From Alphaproteobacteria bacterium (GTDB lineage: Bacteria; Pseudomonadota; Alphaproteobacteria; Micropepsales; Micropepsaceae), in the NCBI GenBank assembly GCA_019241645.1, contig JAFAWQ010000048.1:1-64000 (forward strand): a DNA stretch of 64,000 nt, written 5' to 3'. Under the pieces are notes generated by a model. That model worked only from the letters and a program-made list of their open reading frames with translations. It made no database searches and was not told where the DNA came from. Of the stretch, positions 13,589-24,151 are shown in pieces. Positions within the stretch are counted from its first letter, which is position 1; each line of letters starts with the position of its first letter. A program made the position numbers and the translations under genes.

Positions 13589-14679
13589 GCCGCGCCTGCG
13601 CAAAGTTCGTCTACGAGATCGGCCAGGCGTTGCGCCGCGTCCGGCCTTCCTAGCGATGCCGCAGCTTCGGCGCGCCTGGCAAGCTCGTTCGGGTTTGCGA
13701 GGATTTCGGCAAGCAGCATCGACAGCATCTGGGGCGTGAGGTCCCGCTGCCGCACGAGCCATGCCGCGCCGGCTTTCGTCAGCACGGTTGCATTGGCGGT
13801 CTGGTGATCGTCGGTTGCAAAGGGATAGGGAACGAGGATCGACGGCCGGCCGATGACCGCCAGTTCGCTGACGGTGGAAGCACCGCTCCGGCAAATCACA
13901 AGGTGCGCCGCCGCCATGCGTTGCGGCAGGTCATTGAAGAATGGCTGCACTTCAGCGAAAATTCCTGCTGCGGTATAGCTGGACCGAACGGCACCTTGGT
14001 CCTCGGGCCGCGACTGCTGCACAATCTCCAGCCGAACCCGAACATTATTCGGGAGCAACGCCATTGCAGCCGGCACGGTATCGCCGAACACCTTTGCGCC
14101 CTGGCTGCCGCCAAAGACCAAAATCCGGATCGGATCATCCCCGGCGGGCGAATGATAAGGGGCATGAGCGAGCGCTACCGCTTCCGGCCGCACTGGATTA
14201 CCGGTGAACTGAACTCGCTGGACCTCCTTCGGCGCAAAGCGCGCAAACGGAAACGACGCCGCTATCGCGTGCATCCGCGTCGCGAGGAGCCTGTTCACCC
14301 GGCCAAGAATGGCGTTCTGCTCATGGATGATCGTAGGCAGGCCGGCCAGCCATGCGGCAATCATCACCGGCAGGCTGGGGTATCCGCCAAAACCGACAAC
14401 GGCTGCCGGCTTTTGCTTCGAAAGTTTGAGGAAGCCGCTAACCACCCCTGCCAGAATCCGCAGCGGCACCAATACTCGTCCGGCCGCATTCGTGTTCGAA
14501 GGGGAAGCGGAAGGCACTGTCGCGATGCTCGTTCCGGGAAAAGCCTGCTCATAGTTTCGCCCGCGGGCATCCGTCATCAGCACGACGCTGCGCTGCCGGC
14601 GGATCAATTCTGCCGCCAGCGCCTGTGCGGGAAAAAGATGACCGCCGGTTCCTCCTGCCGAGAGCACAACGGTTGTCAT
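13585..14679 (-). CDS. murG: MurG, lipid II-forming N-acetylglucosaminyl transferase
   Basis: 364 residues from the ATG before [24 protein letters not shown]28 enzyme at the inner membrane that converts lipid I to lipid II. The glycine loop GGTGGH is at about 9-14. [15 protein letters not shown] sits at the membrane-facing cleft, and the C-terminal donor site shows [13 protein letters not shown] and [24 protein letters not shown]. The upstream open frame inside ftsW is discarded because this ATG forms the 4-bp overlap with ftsW. Confidence 0.97.
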   Translation of the reverse strand: MTTVVLSAGGTGGHLFPAQALAAELIRRQRSVVLMTDARGRNYEQAFPGTSIATVPSASPSNTNAAGRVLVPLRILAGVVSGFLKLSKQKPAAVVGFGGYPSLPVMIAAWLAGLPTIIHEQNAILGRVNRLLATRMHAIAASFPFARFAPKEVQRVQFTGNPVRPEAVALAHAPYHSPAGDDPIRILVFGGSQGAKVFGDTVPAAMALLPNNVRVRLEIVQQSRPEDQGAVRSSYTAAGIFAEVQPFFNDLPQRMAAAHLVICRSGASTVSELAVIGRPSILVPYPFATDDHQTANATVLTKAGAAWLVRQRDLTPQMLSMLLAEILANPNELARRAEAAASLGRPDAAQRLADLVDELCAGAA

Positions 14680-15842
14680 GTCCGGGCCTCGCGCAAGCCA
14701 AACAGGCTGTCCGTCTCGCGTCGTGAAAGCGTTGTAACTGCCGGCCGCTGTCGCGTAACAGCGAGGGCAAACCCCATCGTCACCGCAACCGCGAAGAGGG
14801 ACGACCCACCATATGAAATGAACGGCAAGGTCATGCCCTTGGCAGGAAGCATGTTCACCGCCACGCCCATGTTGATGAAGGCCTGCAGAGCGACAATCAT
14901 CGCAAGCCCTGCCCCCGCCAATTGCGAAAACTTGTCGCGCGCGGCGGCGGCGCGCAGCAACAATCGCACGGTCAGCAGGCAGAACAGCGCGGCAATGACT
15001 GCGCAGAGCACAAGCCCGAACTCTTCTCCCGCGACCGCGAAGATGAAATCGGAATGGGCGTAAGGAATGTGGTATTTGATTGTGCCGGCGCCCGGACCGA
15101 CACCGGCAATGCCGCCGTGCTCGAATGCGCGAAGCGCCAACGCGGATTGATATCCGGGTTTTCCGCCGCCCATGAACTGGTCCATGCGGTGGTGAACATG
15201 CGGAAGAAGGACAAATGCCATCCCGCCTAAAGCCGTTCCGATTCCGGTAATCGCAGCCATCCAGAGGAGTGAAACTCCGTTGAGGAAGAGCATGGCGCCC
15301 CACACCGCCAGCAGCAGCCCCGTTTGCCCCACATCGGGCTCAAGAATCAGCAGCGCAAGCGGGATAAGAACGAGGATAAAGGAGATCAGCTCCTTTGCGG
15401 GATGGCCTTCCAGCTTGCTCGACAGCACGGACGCGCAAACCACCGCAAAGGCGGGTTTCAGGAACTCCGAGGGCTGTATCGTGATCCAGCCAAGATCGAT
15501 CCAGCGTTTGGCGCCTAGAACTTCCGCTCCGGTAACCAATACGAGCGCCGATCCGGCAAGAGCCAAAGCAAAAACGGCTGTCGCCGTCAGTTTCAGGTTT
15601 CGCGGCGAGAGCAGCGAGCCGCCCGCCATGATGACCACCGCGATCATTCCGAACAGGATCTGCTTGCCAGCGAAACGGAAATTTCCCGCCTCCATCGTGT
15701 TGTGCGCCGTGGCTGCGGGACTCGCCGCGAAAGCCAGCATCATGCCGATGGCGACGAGGCCCAGCATCGCGAACAATGCGACGCGGTCGACCGTCCACCA
15801 CCAATCCGCAAATCGGCCGCGATTGTCGCGCGACAACATCAT
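14676..15842 (-). CDS. ftsW: FtsW, SEDS-family peptidoglycan polymerase
   Basis: 388 residues with about ten membrane segments. The septal glycosyltransferase that partners with FtsI. SEDS signatures are visible: GAKRWIDLGWITIQPSEFLKPA, the loop GGGKPGYQSALALRAFEHGG, and the C-terminal GVAVNMLPAKGMTLPFISYGGSS. The start is a tandem ATG that overlaps the murD stop. Confidence 0.96.
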   Translation of the reverse strand: MMLSRDNRGRFADWWWTVDRVALFAMLGLVAIGMMLAFAASPAATAHNTMEAGNFRFAGKQILFGMIAVVIMAGGSLLSPRNLKLTATAVFALALAGSALVLVTGAEVLGAKRWIDLGWITIQPSEFLKPAFAVVCASVLSSKLEGHPAKELISFILVLIPLALLILEPDVGQTGLLLAVWGAMLFLNGVSLLWMAAITGIGTALGGMAFVLLPHVHHRMDQFMGGGKPGYQSALALRAFEHGGIAGVGPGAGTIKYHIPYAHSDFIFAVAGEEFGLVLCAVIAALFCLLTVRLLLRAAAARDKFSQLAGAGLAMIVALQAFINMGVAVNMLPAKGMTLPFISYGGSSLFAVAVTMGFALAVTRQRPAVTTLSRRETDSLFGLREART

Positions 15843-17251
15843 GAGGCCTCCCGCAGCCCAACGTGCACAAGGCCGCCGACGATTTCGCGGAAAGCGTCTC
15901 CACGGCGTTCGTAGTCGCGAAACTGATCGAACGAGGCGCAGGCCGGAGACAGGAGAACGGCCGGAGCGGCGGCGTCCGAAACTTCCGCGTCATGGGCGGC
16001 GACGGCAATCGCCTTGTCGAGAGTTCCGCATCGTTCATGCGGCACATCGTGAAGTACGCGCGCGAAATCGTCCGCCGCCTCGCCGATCAGATATGCCTTT
16101 CGCACGCGCGAGAACAGCGGCCGAAGGCTCTCGATACCACCCTCTTTCGGCCTGCCGCCGGCGATCCAAAAAATATCGTTGAAGCACGCCAGCGCCCGCG
16201 CGGCGGCGTCAGCGTTGGTGGCTTTGGAATCGTTGATGAAGCGGACCTTGCCGAGACGGCCGACCTCTTCGAGGCGGTGCGGCAACCCGCGAAAACTCGC
16301 AATGGCATCGGCGATGGCCTGTCTGTTTTCCACAAGCCGCCTTGTGGCAGCAAACGCAAGCGCTGCGTTCTGCCAGTTGTGCGCGCCAGGGAGCCGGCTC
16401 GCATTGCGCAAATCCATGATCTTGGGATTGGCGGAAGGTGCTTCGTAAAGTACGCCATCGAGAACAAAGATGCCGCTGCCTAACACCTTGCCGACGGAAA
16501 CCGGGATCGCCTCTGCACCGCCGCTCGCCGCGAAGCGCGAGTGGATCGCAGCGCTGTACGGATCGTCCACTCCAATGCACACGACGCCCTCTTTATTCGT
16601 CTGCTGCAGCAGACGAGCTTTGATAGCCGCGTAATTCTCGAGAGTTCCGTGACGGTCGAGGTGATCCGGCGAGATATTCGTCAGGACGGACACATTGGGA
16701 CTGAGGTTGGGTGAAAGCTCGATCTGATAGGATGACACTTCCAGCACATAGGCCGACCGCGGTGTCGGCGGCCCCAGGTCTAGGACAGGCCTGCCGATAT
16801 TGCCCCCGAGTTCCGCGACATAGCCGCATGACGAAAGGATATGACTGATCAACACCGTCGTTGTCGACTTCCCGTTGGTGCCGGTGACGGCAATTACGGG
16901 AGGAAGCGCGCTCGTTGCTTGCTGCGCCTGCAATTCGCGCGCGAAGATATCCATGTCGCCGATCACAGGAACGGCAGCCTGAGCCGCGGCAGAAACAACC
17001 GCATGCGGCACCGGATGTGTCAGCGGAACACCCGGGCTGAGAACCAGCGCAGTAAGCCGCTCCCACGGCCATGATTCGAATGGCAACACACGGGCGCCAT
17101 GCTCGGCACAGATCCGCTGCGCTTCCACATTGTCGTCCCAGGCGAATACGCGGGCACCACCCGCAACAAGCGAGCGAGCGACAGACATCCCTGTCCGCGC
17201 CAGGCCGAATACGCCGACATCCTGATTTGCAAATCCGCCGAAAACGATCAT
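15839..17251 (-). CDS. murD: UDP-N-acetylmuramoylalanine--D-glutamate ligase MurD
   Basis: 470 residues. Adds D-Glu to UDP-MurNAc-L-Ala. Motifs: an N-terminal Rossmann region (DVGVFGLARTGMSVARSL), P-loop TGTNGKSTTTVLI, TNISPDHLDRHGTLENYAAIKARL, and the C-terminal VLLSPACASFDQFRDYERRGDAF. It is 4 bp downstream of mraY. Confidence 0.97.
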   Translation of the reverse strand: MIVFGGFANQDVGVFGLARTGMSVARSLVAGGARVFAWDDNVEAQRICAEHGARVLPFESWPWERLTALVLSPGVPLTHPVPHAVVSAAAQAAVPVIGDMDIFARELQAQQATSALPPVIAVTGTNGKSTTTVLISHILSSCGYVAELGGNIGRPVLDLGPPTPRSAYVLEVSSYQIELSPNLSPNVSVLTNISPDHLDRHGTLENYAAIKARLLQQTNKEGVVCIGVDDPYSAAIHSRFAASGGAEAIPVSVGKVLGSGIFVLDGVLYEAPSANPKIMDLRNASRLPGAHNWQNAALAFAATRRLVENRQAIADAIASFRGLPHRLEEVGRLGKVRFINDSKATNADAAARALACFNDIFWIAGGRPKEGGIESLRPLFSRVRKAYLIGEAADDFARVLHDVPHERCGTLDKAIAVAAHDAEVSDAAAPAVLLSPACASFDQFRDYERRGDAFREIVGGLVHVGLREAS

Positions 17252-17255
17252 CGCA

Positions 17256-18344
17256 TCACCTTAGCTTCAAGGTGGAGAGCCCAATCAGGGCCAGAACGAC
17301 TGAGATGATCCAAAAGCGGATGACAATGGTGGGCTCTCGCCAGCCCAGCTGCTCGAAGTGGTGATGAATCGGGGCCATGCGGAATACGCGCTTGCCAGTC
17401 GTCTTGTAAGAAACGACCTGAACGATCACCGACACTGCTTCCATCACGAAGAGCCCGCCGACAATCCCGAGCACGATTTCGTGCTTGGTCGCGACTGCGA
17501 CCGAGCCAAGCGCGCCGCCGAGCGCGAGCGAGCCTGTGTCGCCCATGAAAACCATCGCTGGCGGGGCGTTGTACCAGAGAAACCCAAGACCGGCCCCCAG
17601 AAGCGCGGCAAGAAATACGGTCAGTTCGCCGGTACCCGCCACATAATGCAGCTGGAGATAGTCCGCGAATTTCACGTTTCCGACGACGTAGGCGATGAGG
17701 GCGAAAGCGAGTGCCGCAATCATGACCGGCACGATCGCAAGACCATCCAGGCCGTCGGTGAGGTTGACGGCGTTAGAAGCGCCGACCAGTACCAAGGCTC
17801 CGAAGAGGAGAAAGAACCACCCGACGTGCAGCAGGGTGCTTTTCAGAAATGGGACGGCAACGGTGCCCGCGAGAGTCCGGTCCTCAAGCTTCATGATCAG
17901 GTAGCAGGCGACAAACGCGACAGCGAATTGCACCAACAGCTTCGCCTTGCCGCGCACGCCCTCCGGAGAACGCTTGACCACTTTCAGGTAGTCGTCGGCG
18001 AAGCCGAGCAGCCCAAAGCTCAACGTCACGAACAACACGACCCAGACATAGGCATCGGTCAGGTCGGCCCACAGCAGGGTGGCGACAACCGCGGAAATGA
18101 GGATGAGAAGGCCGCCCATCGTGGGCGTACCCTGTTTCTCGACAATATGGCGTTGCGGCCCGTCGGTGCGGATCGGCTGTCCTTTGCCTTGCCGCGCCCG
18201 CAACCAATCGATGGTCTTCGGCCCAATCAGAAAGGCGAGCAGGAGCGCGGTCATGATCGCGCCACCCGCACGAAACGTGATGTAACGGAAAATGTTGAGG
18301 AACGCTGTATGCCCAGGCAGGTGCACGAGGAAATACGGGATCAT
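17256..18344 (-). CDS. mraY: MraY, phospho-N-acetylmuramoyl-pentapeptide transferase
   Basis: 362 residues, ten predicted membrane segments. Forms lipid I from UDP-MurNAc-pentapeptide and undecaprenyl phosphate. Family motifs: [24 protein letters not shown] with the catalytic Asp pair, [36 protein letters not shown], and the HHHFE motif in [13 protein letters not shown]. The ATG at 18344 overlaps the murF stop, so the 67-codon upstream extension is not used. Confidence 0.97.
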   Translation of the reverse strand: MIPYFLVHLPGHTAFLNIFRYITFRAGGAIMTALLLAFLIGPKTIDWLRARQGKGQPIRTDGPQRHIVEKQGTPTMGGLLILISAVVATLLWADLTDAYVWVVLFVTLSFGLLGFADDYLKVVKRSPEGVRGKAKLLVQFAVAFVACYLIMKLEDRTLAGTVAVPFLKSTLLHVGWFFLLFGALVLVGASNAVNLTDGLDGLAIVPVMIAALAFALIAYVVGNVKFADYLQLHYVAGTGELTVFLAALLGAGLGFLWYNAPPAMVFMGDTGSLALGGALGSVAVATKHEIVLGIVGGLFVMEAVSVIVQVVSYKTTGKRVFRMAPIHHHFEQLGWREPTIVIRFWIISVVLALIGLSTLKLR

Positions 18345-19747
18345 GCCGCGCCCTCCGCTGCGCGCGTACGAATTGCTTCGATTACGCGCTCCATGCGGCT
18401 GCCAAAAGATCCTTTGACGAGCACAACATCGCCGGCGCGCAGTATTCCGATCACTTCCGGCGCGAGCGCACCTGAGTCGGCGGCAAAAACGCCCCGGCGA
18501 TATACCGGCAACGCGTCCCAGAGATTGCGCATCTGCGGCCCGCACGCACAGACGAGGTCGATTTGCGCGGTTTCAATATCCCGCGCCAACCCGGCATGCA
18601 GTTGCGGCGCCTGCGCGCCCAGTTCCAGCATGTCCCCCAGCACCGCGATGCGACGACCGCCATCGCCGGGTTTGACGCGCGACAGCACATCCAGGGCTGC
18701 GGACATGGATGCGGGATTCGCATTGTAGCCTTCATCGATCACGTCGATTGTGCCCGCGCCAAACGGCAGCGTGGTGCGGGCACCGCGGCCTTTCAACGAA
18801 TCGAAATCCGAAAGCGCCGCAGCCGCGTTCAGCACGTCGCCGTTGACAACAGCCACAGTCAACAGAGCGGCGACAGCATTGCTCGCAAGATGCGCTCCAT
18901 GCGCACGCAGCCGGAGATGGACATCTCGACCAAGAATAACAGCCTCAACCCGCATCCCTTCCGGAGTATCGTCGATGGAGCATATCCTGCCATCCGCGCC
19001 GGTGCCGGTCCCAAATAACAGAACATTTCCCAGGTTTGCCTGCCGCGCGCGGGCACGCAAGCGACCTGTATAAGGATTGTCGGCCGGAATGATCGCCGCA
19101 CCTCCCGGCACCACGCCTTCGAAAATCTCCGATTTGGCGTCGGCGATGGCTTCACAGGAACCAAAAAACTCGAGATGCGCCGCTGCCACGGTTGTGATCA
19201 CCGCCACATCCGGTTTCACGATGCTCACGAGCGCGCGAATCTCACCGGGATGGTTCATCCCGATCTCGAACACACCGTATTCGGTCTCGCGCGGCATGGC
19301 GGCAAGGGAAAACGGCACTCCCCAATGGTTATTGTAGGAAGCGGTGGAAGCGTGTGTGAGACCGAGCGCACCACAAGCCAACCGCAACATCTCTTTCGTC
19401 GTCGTCTTGCCCGCACTTCCGGTTACCGCCAGGATTTTCGCGTGACTTCGGGCCCGCGACGCCCGCGCAAGATCCTCGAGACCGCGAAGCGTGTTCGCGA
19501 CAACCAAAGCCGCGCCATTGTCGTTCGCGCTGTCGCCAATGCTGGAGACCATCACGGCAGCGGCCTGGGCGGCAAAGGCGGCGGGAACGAAGACATGCCC
19601 GTCGCGTGAATCGCCCTGGAGCGCCACGAACAAATCGCCCGGCTGAAGCGTTCGTGTATCGATCGAAATCCCGGTCGCCGAAAAAGGCGCGGAAGTATGG
19701 CCTAGCGTGGCCGCTTCGATTTCCGCGGAGCTCCAGAGAGCGCTCAT
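18341..19747 (-). CDS. murF: UDP-N-acetylmuramoyl-tripeptide--D-alanyl-D-alanine ligase MurF
   Basis: 468 residues. Adds the Ddl product to the tripeptide precursor. P-loop [12 protein letters not shown]; central motifs [12 protein letters not shown] and [14 protein letters not shown]-terminal Mur-ligase part [15 protein letters not shown] and [15 protein letters not shown]. It overlaps murE and mraY by 4 bp each. Confidence 0.97.
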   Translation of the reverse strand: MSALWSSAEIEAATLGHTSAPFSATGISIDTRTLQPGDLFVALQGDSRDGHVFVPAAFAAQAAAVMVSSIGDSANDNGAALVVANTLRGLEDLARASRARSHAKILAVTGSAGKTTTKEMLRLACGALGLTHASTASYNNHWGVPFSLAAMPRETEYGVFEIGMNHPGEIRALVSIVKPDVAVITTVAAAHLEFFGSCEAIADAKSEIFEGVVPGGAAIIPADNPYTGRLRARARQANLGNVLLFGTGTGADGRICSIDDTPEGMRVEAVILGRDVHLRLRAHGAHLASNAVAALLTVAVVNGDVLNAAAALSDFDSLKGRGARTTLPFGAGTIDVIDEGYNANPASMSAALDVLSRVKPGDGGRRIAVLGDMLELGAQAPQLHAGLARDIETAQIDLVCACGPQMRNLWDALPVYRRGVFAADSGALAPEVIGILRAGDVVLVKGSFGSRMERVIEAIRTRAAEGAA

Positions 19748-21234
19748 GTCGCGGGCTCCACGGCACGGCCGCCAAGCGAAATCGCTGCCTTGATCGCCTC
19801 ATCACGGTCCGAGAACGGCCTTGTCATCGCGCCGATGATTTGGCCTTCCTCGTGGCCCTTTCCGGCGATCACAAGGATGTCGCCGGGGAAAAGCCCATCG
19901 ATGCCGGCATGGATTGCCTCCGCGCGGTCGCCGATTTCCCGCGCCGACTCGCAACCGGCCAAAACCTCGCGGCGAATCGTTGCCGCATCTTCGCTGCGCG
20001 GATTGTCATCGGTCACAATCACCGCGTCGGCATGGGCGCAAGCAGCGGCGCCCATGAGCGGACGCTTGCCTCTGTCCCGGTCGCCGCCGCAGCCGAACAC
20101 GACATGCAGTCCGCCGCGCACATGCGGGCGCAAGGCCTTGAGCACGGTCGCAAGCGCATCCGGCGTGTGCGCGTAATCGACATAGACCGGCGCGCCGCTT
20201 TGCGCGTAGGCAACTTTTTCCAGCCGTCCCGGGGCGCCATGCAAATTGGACAGAGCGGAAAAGACCTGGTCCTCGGATGCGTCGAGGGCGAGTGCCAGTC
20301 CGGCAGCGACAAGCGCGTTCGATGCTTGGAAGCCGCCGGCCAGCGGCAACGTCAAATCTCGGCGTACTTCGCGATAACTGAAGCTAAGAGCCAGACCATC
20401 GCCATGTGGCTGCTGCGACAGCAGGCGGATCGCTTCGCCGCGCGTGCCCACGGTAGTGAGCTTCAGATTGCGGTCCCGCGCCGCCGTAACGAACGCCTCG
20501 GCATGGCTGGCATCCACATTCACCACCGCGACGCCGCCATCTACAACGAGTTCAGAGAAGAGGCGCAGCTTGGCGCTCAGATAGTCCTCGAACGTCGTGT
20601 GATAGTCGAGGTGATCGCGGGTGATGTTCGTAAAAGCCGCCGCCGCGATGCGCACGCCATCGAGCCGATACTGATCGAGCCCGTGACTCGACGCTTCCAA
20701 TGCCAGACGGTCAACGCCGGTGCGTTTCAGCGCCACCAGATTGCGATGCAACTCAATGGGATCGGGGGTCGTGTGCCGGAGGGCCGTCGTGCCAGCGGGC
20801 GTGACCAGCCCGATCGTGCCAAGGCTTGCCGCACTGTAACCACAAGACCTCCAGATCTGCCGGAGGAACACGGCAACGGATGTCTTGCCGTTCGTACCAG
20901 TCACCGCAGCGACCACGGATGGCTGCTGTCCGAAGAAGGCCGAGGCGATATGCGCCAGTCGAAGCCGGGGATTCTCGTCCGCGAGAAAGGCAACCCCCAA
21001 TTCGCGAACTCGAGGCGCGAGCTCCGGGCGGCCCAGCACGGCGGTCGCGCCGCGCCTCACGGCGTCGCGAATGAATTCCGCGCCGTCGCTTCGCGCGCCC
21101 GGAAGAGCGGCGAAGAGATAGCCGCGCCTTACCTCGCGGCTGTCGCTCGCGAGCCCTTCAAACTTTGTTGGGGCATCCATTCCGTAGCGGCCCACATTAC
21201 CCATTCCCAAAATCGTTGTTGATTGTGTTTCCAT
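19744..21234 (-). CDS. murE: MurE, UDP-MurNAc-tripeptide synthetase (meso-diaminopimelate type)
   Basis: 496 residues. P-loop VTGTNGKTSVAVFL; TTPDPIELHRNL and NITRDHLDYHTTFEDYLSAKL in the central domain. DNPRSEDAATI contains the DNPR motif that, in known MurE enzymes, marks use of meso-diaminopimelate rather than L-lysine. I keep the first ATG, which gives the usual length. A later ATG before DAPTKFEGL would give about 477 residues and cannot be excluded. It lies 18 bp downstream of ftsI. Confidence 0.96.
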   Translation of the reverse strand: METQSTTILGMGNVGRYGMDAPTKFEGLASDSREVRRGYLFAALPGARSDGAEFIRDAVRRGATAVLGRPELAPRVRELGVAFLADENPRLRLAHIASAFFGQQPSVVAAVTGTNGKTSVAVFLRQIWRSCGYSAASLGTIGLVTPAGTTALRHTTPDPIELHRNLVALKRTGVDRLALEASSHGLDQYRLDGVRIAAAAFTNITRDHLDYHTTFEDYLSAKLRLFSELVVDGGVAVVNVDASHAEAFVTAARDRNLKLTTVGTRGEAIRLLSQQPHGDGLALSFSYREVRRDLTLPLAGGFQASNALVAAGLALALDASEDQVFSALSNLHGAPGRLEKVAYAQSGAPVYVDYAHTPDALATVLKALRPHVRGGLHVVFGCGGDRDRGKRPLMGAAACAHADAVIVTDDNPRSEDAATIRREVLAGCESAREIGDRAEAIHAGIDGLFPGDILVIAGKGHEEGQIIGAMTRPFSDRDEAIKAAISLGGRAVEPAT

Positions 21235-21252
21235 TGTGGTTTCATGCCGGGC

Positions 21253-22836
21253 TCATAAGACCGGCGCCGCAGTCGGCAGGCCAAGCATCGGCGCAATTTT
21301 CGCGACGACCCTGCCTGCAAGCGGCGCTGCCGTGTGCCCGGCCAACGCCATCACGCCGCTCGCGTTGGCGCCATGGGGCTCATCCAACAGTACGAAGACG
21401 AGGTAGCGCGGATTGTCCATGGGAAACACGGCGCAAAAAGACGTCAGCAGCTTATGGGCGACATAGCGCCGTCCGTCGGTCTTTTCGGCAGAGCCTGTTT
21501 TCCCGCCGACATCGTAGCCGGGCACATCCGCCAGTTTGCCGGTTCCGTCGGTGACGACATACCGCAGGAGCTGGCGCATGGTGGCGCTCGCCTCCGGCGA
21601 GATCACCTGCTCGCCGCGCGCATCGCCGGTGCGCTTCAGAAAGGTTGGCACGATACGACGGCCGCCATTCACGACGATGGCGGCGGCCGTGACGAAGGAA
21701 AGCGGGCTGACCGATATGCCGTGTCCAAACCCAACCGTGGCCGTTTCCGTTTGTCCCCACCGCCGGGGGAACAGGGGTTTGGCGCCTTCTGGGTCTTCCG
21801 AGCGGACTCTCGAAAGCAGACCCAGCGATTGCAGGAAGGCCTGCTGCCGCTGCGGCCCGGAACGCAGAGCGATCTGCGCCGTCCCGGCGTTCGACGATTC
21901 CGCAAGAACGTCGCGCGCAGTGAGCGTTGCAGGCATACGCTCGGCATCATGAATGGTGTAGCGGCCGATTTTGAAGCCGTTGCCAATCGGCAAGGATTCA
22001 TCCAGCCGGACGGTGTGATCCTGCATCGCCAGCGTGAACGAGAAAATCTTGAACACAGACCCCAACTCATAAACGTCGCGCAACATCCGATTGCGGTTGG
22101 GATTGCCGCGGTCTTGAGCATTCGGAGGCGCTGCCGGGTCGCGCAGCGACGTCATGGCGAGGATCTCGCCGGTGTTGACATTCATCACGATGCCGCCGGC
22201 CGCGCGTGCGTTGAACTGGGCCCTGGCCGTCTGCACTTCCTGGTTCAATACGTACTGGACACGCATATCGAGAGAGAGCTGGGCAGAGCGGCCGCCACGC
22301 AATGGCTTGTCCAATCCGAGCTCTATTCCGGTCACGCCCAGTCCGTCCGCATCGGTCTGTCCCAGAATCTGCGCGGACGCCTCTCCCAACGGATAGTAGC
22401 GCTTCATCACCGGATCGAATTCGAGTCCCGGCAAGCCAAGCTCGCTCAAGCTATCCTGCGTCTCCGGCGTGATCTGGCGCGCGAGCAGCACATACTGATT
22501 GGGCTTCTTGCGACGGGTAAATTCCCGCAACAGCCGCTGCTCGCTCGCGCCCGTCGCGACTGCCAGCTGGTGAGCGGCAACGGCCGGATTCGGCAATAGA
22601 TATGGCTGCACCGACAGATCGTGCACGACGAGGTCGCGGGCGAGCAGTTCTCCGTTCCGGTCAACAATGTCGGCCCGGTTGGCCATCACATGCGTCACGG
22701 CGGGCGCTGCGTCCGCCGGTGACGAGCGAAATAATGTGAGATCGACGAGGCGGACCCCGATCAGCGCGAAGGCAAGGACGCAACCAAGCGCGACAATGCC
22801 GATGCGGCGTTGAACGATGGTCGGCGCAGCCGTCAT
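21253..22836 (-). CDS. ftsI: FtsI, septal peptidoglycan transpeptidase (PBP3)
   Basis: 527 residues from the ATG before TAAPTIVQRR. A TTG at 22842 overlaps the ftsL stop (TTGA) and would add two residues. One N-terminal membrane anchor at about 12-32 is followed by a dimerisation domain and the transpeptidase domain. The active serine is in GSVFK near residue 260, the second motif is SSN, and the third is KTGSAEK. A class B penicillin-binding protein that crosslinks septal wall with FtsW. Confidence 0.96.
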   Translation of the reverse strand: MTAAPTIVQRRIGIVALGCVLAFALIGVRLVDLTLFRSSPADAAPAVTHVMANRADIVDRNGELLARDLVVHDLSVQPYLLPNPAVAAHQLAVATGASEQRLLREFTRRKKPNQYVLLARQITPETQDSLSELGLPGLEFDPVMKRYYPLGEASAQILGQTDADGLGVTGIELGLDKPLRGGRSAQLSLDMRVQYVLNQEVQTARAQFNARAAGGIVMNVNTGEILAMTSLRDPAAPPNAQDRGNPNRNRMLRDVYELGSVFKIFSFTLAMQDHTVRLDESLPIGNGFKIGRYTIHDAERMPATLTARDVLAESSNAGTAQIALRSGPQRQQAFLQSLGLLSRVRSEDPEGAKPLFPRRWGQTETATVGFGHGISVSPLSFVTAAAIVVNGGRRIVPTFLKRTGDARGEQVISPEASATMRQLLRYVVTDGTGKLADVPGYDVGGKTGSAEKTDGRRYVAHKLLTSFCAVFPMDNPRYLVFVLLDEPHGANASGVMALAGHTAAPLAGRVVAKIAPMLGLPTAAPVL

Positions 22837-22838
22837 GC

Positions 22839-23213
22839 TCAACGTCCTGCCTCGAAGATCGGCGGCAAAGGAGCGGTGGTGACTGGCGCGGTGACGACCG
22901 CACTCGCAGAGCGCACCTCCGCATCCGCCACGAGCGTGTCGCCGCGGCGCGGCAGCTGGGTTGTGGAGGAAAGTTCGATCGCGGGCTTGTCCTGCGCGCC
23001 GTCAGCCTGCGCGAATTGCTGCAACCTGGAGGGATCGGCGACGCGGCTCCATTCTGCCTGCAGCGTATCCGCGAGCTGGCGCTCTTGCTGGATCCGCTCA
23101 CGGACGGTCCTCAATTCCCCGCGTGCCACACGGGTCTGCTCGGAGACATGATAAAGCGCGAGGCAGGCAAAGGCCGACACCGCGAAGCAGAAAAAGTTGA
23201 ACACGCGGAGCAT
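22839..23213 (-). CDS. ftsL: FtsL-like cell division protein
   Basis: 124 residues. A short cytoplasmic end, one membrane helix (about residues 5-22, FNFFCFAVSAFACLALYHV), then a leucine-zipper-like coiled coil (GELRTVRERIQQERQLADTLQAEW) and a low-complexity Val/Ala/Pro tail. The sequence is poorly conserved in this family. Position between rsmH and ftsI, topology and the motif VADPSRLQQFA support FtsL, the FtsB/FtsQ partner. A perfect AAGGAGG ribosome-binding site overlaps the rsmH stop. Confidence 0.85.
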   Translation of the reverse strand: MLRVFNFFCFAVSAFACLALYHVSEQTRVARGELRTVRERIQQERQLADTLQAEWSRVADPSRLQQFAQADGAQDKPAIELSSTTQLPRRGDTLVADAEVRSASAVVTAPVTTAPLPPIFEAGR

Positions 23214-23224
23214 GGATACCTCCT

Positions 23225-24151
23225 TCAGGCCGCGAGCGCCGTACGCTCGGCGGCTCTCAAACGCGCGGAACGGGCGCGGGGATTGCGTGCGATCTCATTC
23301 TCGCTGGGGACGCGCGAGCGGGACCAGACGAGGCGAAAAGTTTGTGGGTGCGCGCTTCGGGATTCTGGCGCATGTCGCGAAACTGCCGGCGGATTGCTGC
23401 GAGCCGCGAAAAAACGCTTGACGATGCGATCTTCGAGAGAGTGGAAGGCGACCACGGCCAACCGCCCGCCTTCGCTCAGAACACGTTCGGCCGCTGCAAG
23501 GCCACGCTCCAGTTCTCCCAATTCATCGTTGACGTAGATGCGCAGGGCCTGAAACGTGCGCGTTGCCGGATGAATTGGGTGACGCAGCGCGGACGGGCCG
23601 AGCGCTTTTGCCACGATGTCGGCCAGTTCGCCGGTGCGCGTTACCGGCCTCGCGGCAATGATCGCGCGGACGATCCGGCGCGCCTGGCGCTCTTCTCCGA
23701 AATCGCGAACGATGCCGGTAAGCATCTTCTCGTCGGCGGTATTGACGACATCGGCGGCGCTGGGCCCAGCCTTGCTCATCCGCATGTCCAGCGGGCCGTC
23801 CTCGCGGAAAGAAAACCCGCGCACCGGCTCGTTCAGCTGAAACGACGAAACGCCAAGATCGAGCACGATGCCGTCTGCCGCCGCGGCACCAGCCGTGGCA
23901 AGCAGTGCAGCCATTTCGGAGAACCGGCCTTCGGCAATTGTGAGCCGGCCGCCGTAACGCCTGGACAAATTCTTGCCGCGCGCCACCGCCTCCGGATCGC
24001 GGTCGATGCCAAGCACCGAGCAATTGACCGCTTCCAGCATGGCGACCGCATAGCCGCCGCCGCCGAACGTGCCATCGACATAGAGTCCGCCGTCCCGCGG
24101 CGCGATCGCCTCCAGAACTTCTGCAAGCATCACCGGAACATGAGCGGTCAT
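23225..24151 (-). CDS. rsmH: 16S rRNA m4C1402 methyltransferase RsmH (MraW)
   Basis: 308 residues from the ATG before TAHVPVMLAEVLEAI. Methylates N4 of C1402 in 16S rRNA. The SAM-binding loop is YVDGTFGGGGYAVAML. Further family motifs: LDLGVSSFQLNEPVRGFSFREDGPLDMRM, TFQALRIYVNDELGELERGL and VVAFHSLEDRIVKRFF. The 27-codon upstream extension lies inside mraZ, and the chosen ATG makes the 4-bp overlap with the mraZ stop. Confidence 0.97.
   Translation of the reverse strand: MTAHVPVMLAEVLEAIAPRDGGLYVDGTFGGGGYAVAMLEAVNCSVLGIDRDPEAVARGKNLSRRYGGRLTIAEGRFSEMAALLATAGAAAADGIVLDLGVSSFQLNEPVRGFSFREDGPLDMRMSKAGPSAADVVNTADEKMLTGIVRDFGEERQARRIVRAIIAARPVTRTGELADIVAKALGPSALRHPIHPATRTFQALRIYVNDELGELERGLAAAERVLSEGGRLAVVAFHSLEDRIVKRFFAARSNPPAVSRHAPESRSAHPQTFRLVWSRSRVPSENEIARNPRARSARLRAAERTALAA

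Noticed and set aside
19606-21222. 538-residue open frame antisense to murE
   Set aside because: Arg/Ala/His-rich shadow frame; murE is unambiguous.
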